From a virus: 35,106 nt of DNA. Below the pieces are notes generated by a model that made no database searches, was not told where the DNA came from, and was given only the letters and a program-made list of their open reading frames with translations. Below, piece by piece: positions 28,505 through 34,186 of this stretch (position 1 is its first letter; each line of letters starts with the position of its first letter). The position numbers and the translations under genes are program-made. The DNA lies in the IMG/VR virus record IMGVR_UViG_3300021598_000622, positions 1 to 35,106 of that record; one strand, 5' to 3'.

Positions 28505-29020
28505 TTAACTATTTAGTACTCTGGATACACTGGTGATAACTGCCGCTATGCGCCCAATATCACGTAATTGTTCTACTGTATATCCTTCTTGCTTGAGTGT
28601 TTCATAATGTGCTTTCACACAAAAATGACACTTGCCAACAATACTAGCAGATAAAGAATATGCTTCAAATCTTGCTTTAGTAGTGCCGCCATGTGTAGTA
28701 ATTGCGTTCATACGCAACTGTGCCGGTAATCCTGTTAGATTAGGATCCTCAGCCATTTCAACGAATGGGTACCATACATTGTTCATGGCCATTAGACTAG
28801 CTGCGGTAACTGCTGCTTCAGTTTCTTTCTTATCTATTGCCTGACTCTGCATCCAAGTCCACAGTTTACTATTACCTGTGGCAAAAGCCGCTGCGATAGC
28901 AACAGCTTCTGCTTCTTCTTGGGGTAGAGTAGAACGCTTAACTACTGCATCAATGTTAAGACGAGTGTCTTTAGCATAGTCCGGAATAGTTTCTTTAATT
29001 TGATCTACCCAAGCAGTCAT
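28505..29020 (-). CDS. ahpD: AhpD-type alkylhydroperoxidase
   Basis: The start at 29020 (MTAWVDQIKETIPDY) overlaps the ahpC stop by one base (TAATG); an in-frame start at 29059 would add 13 residues inside ahpC. The 171-aa helical protein carries the active-site C-x-x-C in G-K-C-H-F-C-V-K-A-H (about 130), as in AhpD (carboxymuconolactone-decarboxylase fold). In mycobacteria AhpD recycles AhpC using lipoamide-linked electrons. Coupling with ahpC here supports the same pairing. Confidence 0.88.
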   Translation of the reverse strand: MTAWVDQIKETIPDYAKDTRLNIDAVVKRSTLPQEEAEAVAIAAAFATGNSKLWTWMQSQAIDKKETEAAVTAASLMAMNNVWYPFVEMAEDPNLTGLPAQLRMNAITTHGGTTKARFEAYSLSASIVGKCHFCVKAHYETLKQEGYTVEQLRDIGRIAAVITSVSRVLNS

Positions 29021-29553
29021 TACAGTGTCTCTCCGCCAACTGTACGGTTGCAAGCACAAAGTTCACCTGTTTGCAATGCGTCTAATACACGAAGTGTTTC
29101 TTCTGGTGAGCGACCAACATTCAAGTTGTTGACAGTAATGTGTTGGATAACATTCTCTGGATCAACAATGAATGTTGCACGAAGTGCAGCACCTGCTGGA
29201 GCATAGAATACGCCAAGCTGATCAATAAGGCTCAATTCGTTACGCTGTGTATCAGCAAACTGAACATGTTTGATTTTTTTAAGATCTTCATGGGCTGCTT
29301 GCCATGCCAGTTTACAGAATTCGTTATCTGTTGAACCAGTTAGTAATACTGCGTCACGATCGGCAAAATCACTATTCAATTTATCGTATGCTACGATTTC
29401 TGTTGGGCATACAAATGTAAAGTCTTTTGGATAGTAAACAATTACTTTCCACTTACCTTCGTATGACTTTTCAGTAATGGTAAAGAAATCATCTTTACCA
29501 GGATTAACGCCGGTTACGGCAAATGCTTCAATTTTATCACCAACTGTTTTCAT
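29020..29553 (-). CDS. ahpC: AhpC-type 2-Cys peroxiredoxin
   Basis: A 177-aa peroxiredoxin: V-Y-Y-P-K-D-F-T-F-V-C-P-T-E-I with the peroxidatic Cys (near residue 50), R-A-T-F-I-V-D-P, and a C-terminal L-C-A-C-N-R providing resolving cysteines as in AhpC proteins that work with AhpD. It reduces hydrogen peroxide and organic peroxides in the cytosol. AAGGAG precedes the ATG. The leader has a promoter at 29608-29636 with a palindrome abutting the -35. Paired with ahpD. Confidence 0.92.
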   Translation of the reverse strand: MKTVGDKIEAFAVTGVNPGKDDFFTITEKSYEGKWKVIVYYPKDFTFVCPTEIVAYDKLNSDFADRDAVLLTGSTDNEFCKLAWQAAHEDLKKIKHVQFADTQRNELSLIDQLGVFYAPAGAALRATFIVDPENVIQHITVNNLNVGRSPEETLRVLDALQTGELCACNRTVGGETL

Positions 29554-29607
29554 TTTATCTCCTTAAGTGTGTGTTGAAAACGTAAAGAACAACAAGTTCT
29601 ATGTATA

Positions 29608-29636
29608 ACTATACATTTAGTTATCCTATAAATCAA
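29608..29636 (-). promoter_or_regulatory. ahpC promoter
   Basis: Minus strand TTGATT, 17-nt spacer, TATAGT, about 54 nt before the ATG. Weaker than the other promoters here, as expected if it needs an activator. A second inverted repeat (ATAACTA, 6 nt, TAGTTAT) overlaps the -10 region. Confidence 0.55.
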
Positions 29637-29656
29637 ACAAAATCTATAGATTTTGT
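29637..29656. promoter_or_regulatory. 20-bp palindrome next to the ahpC -35 box
   Basis: ACAAAATCTATAGATTTTGT, perfectly symmetric, immediately upstream of the -35. Position and symmetry fit a dimeric activator or repressor site. It contains CTATAG but the spacing does not match the OxyR consensus. Confidence 0.55.
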
Positions 29657-29699
29657 CTAATATTTTTCAATGACGATAATAGGATTTTTCAATATCAAA

Positions 29700-30554
29700 T
29701 TATCCGACAATCTGTTTAGACTTTAAACCATCTATAAATTTTTTATAAACTTCTATACCTTCGTCCCAAGAATCTACATTTACATAACTCTGTCTATCTT
29801 GCCACTTAGGTTCTAGATTAGTTTCGTTTTTAACAAATTCATTAAAACTATTTCTAAATTTATCATTATTCCATTTGCCTGCATGCCAAATGGTAACCAT
29901 AAAGTAACCACTCTTACGTGGACTAATACCTACGTTGATCCCAGATCCTCCTACACCATTTGTACTGAGATATCTTGATCTTACATTCGTGAATAAACCA
30001 GGATGTTGGTCTGCTTTTTCTTGTAACATTTCTGAAAAGTCTACAGACGCTGATGTAGATCCGTTTGATGATACTCGACGAATCTTTTTATCTTTAAGCA
30101 TACCTGGCCGAATCAAAGGAATGAAGTCTACATACTTTGAATTATTAACTTCAAAACATACAGCACTCATCAACCAAATCTGTACAGGTGTATTTTCATT
30201 GCACCAACGAACAAATCCTTTGATATGCTCATCTGCATCTTCGCAAAGTAAAATACCTTCTGAACATTCTTTTTCGTACATATAATAAAGAATCTTGCTG
30301 GCATGAATTGAATCAAGCCAGCCAGTACAATCTTGGCTTTCAATTACATACGCAACTACGTTTTCTGAATCGCGGATTACAAGATCAACACGTTTTGAAT
30401 CAATCGTATGATCCTCTGGTTTGACTGTATAATCATCGTCATAGTCTGCAGAAATAGCATTAATCAAACGTTTGGCAGTTTGAATATCTTGAGAGATGAA
30501 CTTGGTGAAGGCAACTTCACCGCCAAAAAGTTCTTTAATAGAGGTACGTTTCAT
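29700..30554 (-). CDS. PD-(D/E)XK nuclease-like protein (284 aa)
   Basis: The start at 30554 (MKRTSIKELFGGE) lies 7 nt after a perfect -10, leaving no room for a ribosome site; an in-frame start at 30590 would be upstream of the promoter. Residues about 54-110 carry R-V-D-L-V-I-R-D-S-E-N-V-V-A-Y-V-I-E-S-Q-D followed by a helix S-I-H-A-S-K-I-L-Y-Y. This is the layout of PD-(D/E)XK domains of the DUF4268-related group, where E-x-Q replaces E-x-K. The C-terminal half (GYFMVTIWHAGKWNNDKFRNSFNEF) is a separate domain. Monocistronic, own promoter, next to a strand switch. A nuclease or DNA-binding role is plausible but unproven. Confidence 0.6.
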   Translation of the reverse strand: MKRTSIKELFGGEVAFTKFISQDIQTAKRLINAISADYDDDYTVKPEDHTIDSKRVDLVIRDSENVVAYVIESQDCTGWLDSIHASKILYYMYEKECSEGILLCEDADEHIKGFVRWCNENTPVQIWLMSAVCFEVNNSKYVDFIPLIRPGMLKDKKIRRVSSNGSTSASVDFSEMLQEKADQHPGLFTNVRSRYLSTNGVGGSGINVGISPRKSGYFMVTIWHAGKWNNDKFRNSFNEFVKNETNLEPKWQDRQSYVNVDSWDEGIEVYKKFIDGLKSKQIVG

Positions 30555-30561
30555 AAGAGTT

Positions 30562-30590
30562 ATTATATAGTCTTTAGAATAAAAACTCAA
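30562..30590 (-). promoter_or_regulatory. sigma70-type promoter, leaderless context
   Basis: Minus strand TTGAGT, 17-nt spacer, TATAAT, then 7 nt and ATG. Transcription would start at or next to the start codon, as for the exonuclease promoter at 19857-19885. Confidence 0.75.
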
Positions 30591-30662
30591 AAAAAAGTTA
30601 CCGAAGTAGCCTTTGCTATATTAGGTTTAATATTCTAACTTAAATAAAAGGCATAAATATAT

Positions 30663-31149
30663 TTGAGACTTCTTAAAGCAATTCTTTCGCTGTTAAGCCT
30701 TATATGCCAATATTATATTGGGAGTAAGTTGATCTAGTGCATCTAACAACTACCAACAATACGCCCAAACCCAAGAAAATATTGCCCTAGCAAGAGCAGA
30801 AGCAGAAATTGCACGATACAAGGCATTAGAAGCTATTGCCAATAGTGGCGACACCACGGCTCGTGTAGCCGCTGTAATTGCATTACAGCAAGGCGCACCG
30901 GAAAACAACAGTCCTAAGCTACAGCAACCTACTAGCACAGGCGACACAGCTCTGCGGTGGGCTAGTGTAATTGTGCCCAGCCTTACTCAAATTTATGGTA
31001 TTGGGAAAAGCACTGATCTTGCCATAGTCAACAGCAACAATAACAAAGACATTGCTATTAACACTAATCAGACCATGCTAGGATTTGGGAAACTTATAGT
31101 TGATCCTATTATCGGAACCGAAGAAAACGTTTTAGTCTATCCGCAATAA
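30663..31149 (+). pseudogene. frameshifted plus-strand gene for an exported/lipoprotein-like phage protein
   Basis: A 139-codon frame ends at 31149. It has protein-like sequence (NNYQQYAQTQENIALARAEA, ARVAAVIALQQGAPENN, RWASVIVPSLTQIYGIGKST), but its 5' end runs into a TGA at 30730 with no start codon. The neighbouring frame from a TTG at 30663 encodes a signal-peptide-like stretch, MRLLKAILSLLSLIC (if initiated), that stops at TAG 30735. One +1 shift at ATC-TAG would join them. This may be a sequencing error, a pseudogene, or recoding like that in RF2. A CATAAATA motif at 30652 could be a late promoter. The terminator at 31151 follows directly. Confidence 0.6.
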
Positions 31150-31150
31150 A

Positions 31151-31174
31151 GAAAAGCCCCCAAGGGGGCTTTTC
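31151..31174. terminator. bidirectional rho-independent terminator
   Basis: GAAAAGCCCCC, AA, GGGGGCTTTTC: near-perfect symmetric stem with T runs on both sides. It serves the plus-strand gene ending at 31149 and the minus-strand tmRNA coding piece ending above 31178. Confidence 0.9.
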
Positions 31175-31177
31175 ACT

Positions 31178-31390
31178 ATTTTGGGTTACAAGGTATAGCT
31201 ACCCCGGACTTGCAGTTTCTTAGGCTGCTAGAGCAAATTTGCTGTCATTGGCAACAGTGTTACCGGTGAAGCTCATTGCTGTAAAGTCAAATGCATTATC
31301 GTTTGCATTTATAGATTTGCTTGATTTACGGTCATCGCCTACCGTGTTGCCGTCTCTATTATCTCACCCTGTCGAAACCATGTCAGGCCC
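31178..31390 (-). ncRNA. ssrA: tmRNA, coding piece (5' half of permuted tmRNA)
   Basis: The 5' end at 31390 reads GGGCCTGACATGGTTTCGACAGGG, matching the tmRNA 5' consensus in the part after the acceptor strand (GACATGGTTTCGAC). GGGCCTG pairs base for base with CAGGTCC of the acceptor piece at 31516-31522. The tag frame runs from resume codon GCA at 31306 to TAA at 31220-31222, 28 codons ending A-L-A-A. After the stop, CAAG/CTTG and GGGT/ACCC interleave as an H-type pseudoknot. The mature 3' end is not visible; I take it just above the terminator. tmRNA rescues stalled ribosomes with SmpB and tags proteins for proteolysis. Confidence 0.9.
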
Positions 31391-31391
31391 A

Positions 31392-31499
31392 TCAATAAAG
31401 TAGTCCATAAACTATACACCAAACTTCTAATCCTAGTCTGTATAAAATATACGTTCCTAGAAAAAATCCTGCTAATTTTATAGTTTGTGTAGTGTTCAT
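31392..31499 (-). CDS. small membrane ORF between the two tmRNA halves (35 aa)
   Basis: Open frame MNTTQTIKLAGFFLGTYILY then RLGLEVWCIVYGLLY, with one or two hydrophobic segments. The start at 31499 has a weak GAG 6 nt upstream; 31505 is an alternative (MIM). Its stop lies 2 nt from the 5' end of the coding piece and its start 13 nt from the CCA end of the acceptor piece. It fills almost the whole intervening segment that tmRNA processing should remove. May be a real gene or chance. Confidence 0.4.
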   Translation of the reverse strand: MNTTQTIKLAGFFLGTYILYRLGLEVWCIVYGLLY

Positions 31500-31511
31500 A
31501 ATCATCTCTAT

Positions 31512-31570
31512 TGGTGGACCTGGCGGGAGTCGAACCCGCGTCCAGAATGCCTTCACTTTGAAGGAATTAC
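31512..31570 (-). ncRNA. ssrA: tmRNA, acceptor piece (3' half of permuted tmRNA)
   Basis: On the minus strand, the T arm GCGGG-TTCGACT-CCCGC is followed by acceptor strand CAGGTCC, discriminator A and encoded CCA (31512-31514). Upstream, CATTCTG can pair with CAGGGTG of the coding piece (helix P2, with two G-U pairs), and CCTTCA-AAG-TGAAGG forms a small hairpin. There is no D arm or anticodon arm, so this is not a tRNA. It lies upstream of the coding piece in transcription order, the hallmark of a permuted two-piece tmRNA. The 5' boundary is estimated. Confidence 0.9.
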
Positions 31571-31579
31571 AACAATTCT

Positions 31580-31714
31580 TTATTCATAAGGTTTCAAAAA
31601 ATCGTCGTCTTTTGAATCCTCTTCAAATTTAGTCCAATCGTATGTTACTAACGCATGGATCCATACTACTAAACAGTATACAGCAAATGCTAAAATTAAA
31701 AGATTAAAAATCAT
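31580..31714 (-). CDS. small membrane protein (44 aa)
   Basis: ATG overlaps the stop of the 24-aa ORF (ATGA). Hydrophobic segment LLILAFAVYCLVVWIHALV (residues 5-23) followed by an acidic tail (FEEDSKDDDFLKPYE). The stop is within about 10-20 nt of the tmRNA acceptor piece, so the same transcript probably carries both. Function unknown. Confidence 0.55.
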   Translation of the reverse strand: MIFNLLILAFAVYCLVVWIHALVTYDWTKFEEDSKDDDFLKPYE

Positions 31715-31785
31715 AGTAGTATAATAAAAAGCACAGCCGCGACTATAAGAAAACCAACTAAGAATCTTGTTAAATCATCGTTCAT
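31711..31785 (-). CDS. mini membrane protein (24 aa)
   Basis: ATG at 31785, peptide MNDDLTRFLVGFLIVAAVLF then IILL: one membrane segment with a short charged N-terminus. Coupled by ATGA to the 44-aa gene and placed 7 nt after the 85-aa gene's stop. Small but well fitted to the operon. Confidence 0.45.
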   Translation of the reverse strand: MNDDLTRFLVGFLIVAAVLFIILL

Positions 31786-31792
31786 ATGTTAT

Positions 31793-32050
31793 TTAACTAT
31801 CTTTTTTAGACAATGTCAATAGCTTTGTGTTTAATACCATATTTTCTGTTACCAATTTAGTAATTGTTGCTAACAGTATTAGTTTATCTTCATCTGTAAT
31901 AATGTCTTTGTCGAACTGTTCTAAGATACTAGTTCCGATCATTGTCATTGCTTGTTCTTTACCGTTGGTAAAGATTCCCCACTCAATTGGATCCCCTTCC
32001 TCGGCAGCAAAAGCAATGTCAATTAATTCGTTCAATGTTATTTTAGCCAT
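31793..32050 (-). CDS. conserved phage hypothetical protein (85 aa)
   Basis: Helical acidic protein of unknown function. Blocks: [50 protein letters not shown]. This arrangement recurs in T4-like aquatic phages, usually near tail genes. It overlaps the DUF454 gene by 13 nt. Confidence 0.75.
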   Translation of the reverse strand: MAKITLNELIDIAFAAEEGDPIEWGIFTNGKEQAMTMIGTSILEQFDKDIITDEDKLILLATITKLVTENMVLNTKLLTLSKKDS

Positions 32051-32448
32051 CCAATCCTCTTATTATCTAATTTTCTTTGATCATGTTCTTCTGGTGTTGC
32101 TGGATATCTCCAGGCCCACACTGCAACTAAAAGCATGAATATTGCTGTGCTGATTATCCCTATAGGCTTAACCCCTCCCGTCCACATCAGCACTAAACTT
32201 AGACTCATCATGGCTAACATGAGATATCTTAGTTTAGTTGGGAACACACGCTTTTCTGTCCAGTTGGTTAAGAACGGACCAAAAATCTTATGATTGTAGA
32301 TCCAACGATGCATACGTTCTGAGCCTTTGCTAAAACAATATGCAGAAAATACAATGAATGGTGAGTAAGGAATGCCGGGGGTTACCAAACCTATGTAGGC
32401 CATACCCAAACTTAAAAATCCTAAAATGTTCCAAAATAATTTTTTCAT
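32038..32448 (-). CDS. DUF454 (YbaN-like) membrane protein
   Basis: A 136-aa protein with N-terminal G-x-x-x-L-G-M-A-Y-I-G-L-V-T-P-G-I-P-Y-S-P-F-I, A-Y-C-F-S-K-G-S-E-R-M-H-R-W-I-Y-N-H-K-I-F-G-P-F-L, the DUF454 signature, and two further hydrophobic segments (YLMLAMMSLSLVLMW, IISTAIFMLLVAVWAW). It is an inner-membrane protein of unknown role in host genomes. The start shares one base with the stop of the M15 peptidase gene. Confidence 0.8.
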   Translation of the reverse strand: MKKLFWNILGFLSLGMAYIGLVTPGIPYSPFIVFSAYCFSKGSERMHRWIYNHKIFGPFLTNWTEKRVFPTKLRYLMLAMMSLSLVLMWTGGVKPIGIISTAIFMLLVAVWAWRYPATPEEHDQRKLDNKRIGWLK

Positions 32449-33476
32449 TATTGTGCCTGTAAATCAATTAGTCCTTGACCATATGTTGTATCATTAAGCA
32501 AAGTAAGAACCTGTTTTCTATTGTTGGATTTACTAAAACTTATATGTATCCACGGTAATCTAGTACCTGTAGTTTTATATTCTAATAAAAATTGATCAAA
32601 AGGGACTAAATTTTTTAAATCTTGAGCAATTATATAATAATCACCTTTAGTGACATTTCTAAATTGCAAATCCACCGCTTGTCCTGTAACATGTTGACTT
32701 TTTTGACTTGTTGATGCAGGTCTAAATGTATTTGTTATAAAAGCATTTGGGTATTTAGAAAAAATAGGTTCTAAAACATTGATTGCTAGTAATTTTAAAT
32801 TACACACAGTTTCTGCTAATGATAATCTTAAATCACCAAGTTTAAGGGGATGATCAAAAATTATATTAGGAGCTCTAGTTAGTTTTCCAACAGTGAATCT
32901 TGGTGACAATTGAACAGCATCTAACACCGATCCCTGTAATGGAGGAAGACCGGGGGGTTCAACTATTAATTCAATTCCTTCGCAGGCAGTTGTTGGTGTC
33001 CCGGTAAATTTACTAGGAGCAGTATCTTTCTTTCCACTGGGTTTTGGGGAAGCAACATCTTGTTCTCGTTTGCTAATAGTACCATTTCTTACTAGCTCTT
33101 CGTACCTTCTTCGGCCAGCTCCTGGATCTTCAGGATCGAGGTCAAGATCGTCGGCAGTTACAACTTCTCTAATACTAGGAATATCTTGATCAACATCATC
33201 TCCAACAAAAACGTCCGAACTACCACCAATTCTAGTAGCACCACTTTCGTCTTTATTAGTTGTGTAGTTGACTCCAATTAAACGAACAAACACTGCATTG
33301 CTTCCGTTAGCGGTTACATCGTTGGCTTGTATATCGCCTTCTATGAATTCTCCAACTAAACTTGTATTAACAGATACTAAACGATCATTAGCATAAACAG
33401 TAGTGTTGCCATCGGTTTCGACAATCTCACCACCGGATGTGTTTTCATCCTTGAGTCTCTGTATTGCTTTTACCAT
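32448..33476 (-). CDS. baseplate-type PAAR/M15 peptidase protein
   Basis: A 342-aa protein. The N-terminal 90 residues show PAAR-like repeats (T-D-G-N-T-T-V-Y-A-N-D-R-L-V-S, G-S-N-A-V-F-V-R-L-I-G-V, R-I-G-G-S-S-D-V-F-V-G-D-D) as on tail-spike tips. A disordered Pro/Lys/Asp linker follows. The C-terminal domain (about 205-330) is an M15-type DD-peptidase: N-T-F-R-P, Q-H-V-T-G-Q-A-V-D-L-Q with the H-x-x-x-x-x-x-D zinc ligands, and W-I-H-I-S-F with the third His. It likely pierces and digests peptidoglycan during injection. It follows the Sm-like gene with one intervening base. Confidence 0.8.
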   Translation of the reverse strand: MVKAIQRLKDENTSGGEIVETDGNTTVYANDRLVSVNTSLVGEFIEGDIQANDVTANGSNAVFVRLIGVNYTTNKDESGATRIGGSSDVFVGDDVDQDIPSIREVVTADDLDLDPEDPGAGRRRYEELVRNGTISKREQDVASPKPSGKKDTAPSKFTGTPTTACEGIELIVEPPGLPPLQGSVLDAVQLSPRFTVGKLTRAPNIIFDHPLKLGDLRLSLAETVCNLKLLAINVLEPIFSKYPNAFITNTFRPASTSQKSQHVTGQAVDLQFRNVTKGDYYIIAQDLKNLVPFDQFLLEYKTTGTRLPWIHISFSKSNNRKQVLTLLNDTTYGQGLIDLQAQ

Positions 33477-33477
33477 A

Positions 33478-33768
33478 TTATGCTAGAGCTATTCCTGTTG
33501 TTTGTTGCGTATATGCAGTAGCAAAATCTTTGTCAGTAGCTTCTAACACCACTACATTGGTCTTAAACAATTTAATTTCTTTTTCTGGATTAACTGTAAA
33601 AAGATAAGGCATCATGCCCACACCCTTTTGTGTCATACTAAGAACCATGGGCTTACTTAATTTGTAATAGAGGGCACCATCCTCAATTAATTTTGCTATT
33701 AACTCTTCACCAGTTGATAGTTTTAGAGTTACTACTTCACCTTCTGTTACGCCTTTATCAATTAACAT
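33478..33768 (-). CDS. Sm-like domain phage protein (96 aa)
   Basis: Beta-rich small protein: V-V-T-L-K-L-S-T-G-E-E-L-I-A-K-L-I-E-D-G, Y-Y-K-L-S-K-P-M-V-L-S-M, and F-K-T-N-V-V-V-L-E-A-T, a five-strand pattern like LSm/Hfq-fold proteins recurrent in T4-like aquatic phages. RNA binding is possible but not shown. It overlaps the glutaredoxin gene by 11 nt. Confidence 0.7.
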   Translation of the reverse strand: MLIDKGVTEGEVVTLKLSTGEELIAKLIEDGALYYKLSKPMVLSMTQKGVGMMPYLFTVNPEKEIKLFKTNVVVLEATDKDFATAYTQQTTGIALA

Positions 33769-33997
33769 TTTGTTCCTTTGCTAGATATGCTTTTAATTCT
33801 GTAAAACCACCAATTAACTTATCATCTAAGAAAATTTGTGGAACTGTTCTTGCATTAGGAACAGCTTCTAATAAATCTTCTTTGGTAAATCCATCGCCAA
33901 TTTTCTTTTCTTCAAACTGAATGCCCTTTGCTGTGAGCAGTGCCTTAGCTTGATCACAGAATGGACAATGATACTTACTCCATACTACTGCTTTCAT
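33758..33997 (-). CDS. glutaredoxin
   Basis: A 79-aa glutaredoxin with redox motif C-P-F-C-D-Q-A (Cys 11 and 14), the cis-Pro region R-T-V-P-Q-I-F-L, and G-G-F-T-E-L near the end. In T4-like phages it reduces ribonucleotide reductase. Its position two genes downstream of nrdB in the same direction supports that role. The 11-nt overlap with the next gene shows co-transcription. Confidence 0.93.
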   Translation of the reverse strand: MKAVVWSKYHCPFCDQAKALLTAKGIQFEEKKIGDGFTKEDLLEAVPNARTVPQIFLDDKLIGGFTELKAYLAKEQNVN

Positions 33998-34006
33998 CTT
34001 TCTTCC

Positions 34007-34174
34007 TTAACTTGAATAAACAATGCTGTTGTTTTTATCAACAACTCTAACCATAACAGCACCTTTTTGTTTTTTTTGTAGAGCAGCAGAGATAGCTTGG
34101 GCTTCTGTTCCAAATGTTCCAAGAGTAGTCCACGATTCGTATGGACTCTTACTTTTAAACTGTGCTTTATACAT
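34007..34174 (-). CDS. small conserved phage protein (55 aa)
   Basis: Begins MYKAQFKSKSPYESWTTLGTFG, then a helix A-I-S-A-A-L-Q-K-K and a strand V-M-V-R-V-V-D-K-N-N-S-I-V-Y. A compact beta-alpha-beta protein resembling small proteins I recall near nrdB or glutaredoxin in aquatic T4-like phages. The ribosome site is weak. It lies 12 nt after nrdB and 9 nt before glutaredoxin. Function unknown. Confidence 0.7.
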   Translation of the reverse strand: MYKAQFKSKSPYESWTTLGTFGTEAQAISAALQKKQKGAVMVRVVDKNNSIVYSS

Positions 34175-34186
34175 ATCTTTACTTAA

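Noticed and set aside
15311-29553. Bacterial chromosome rather than phage, given dnaK, clpS, guaC, pstS, ahpC and a porin
   Set aside because: These genes are single, out of their host operon contexts, and interleaved with dense small phage-type genes, a PAAR/M15 tail protein, a DexA-like exonuclease and late-type promoters.
29600-29656. OxyR binding site at ahpC
   Set aside because: Several ATAG/CTAT tetramers occur, but not at the 10-bp spacing of the OxyR consensus; only the palindrome is reported.
31512-31570. A tRNA gene suggested by the T arm and CCA end
   Set aside because: No D arm or anticodon arm lies upstream. The acceptor strand pairs instead with the tmRNA coding piece at 31384-31390.
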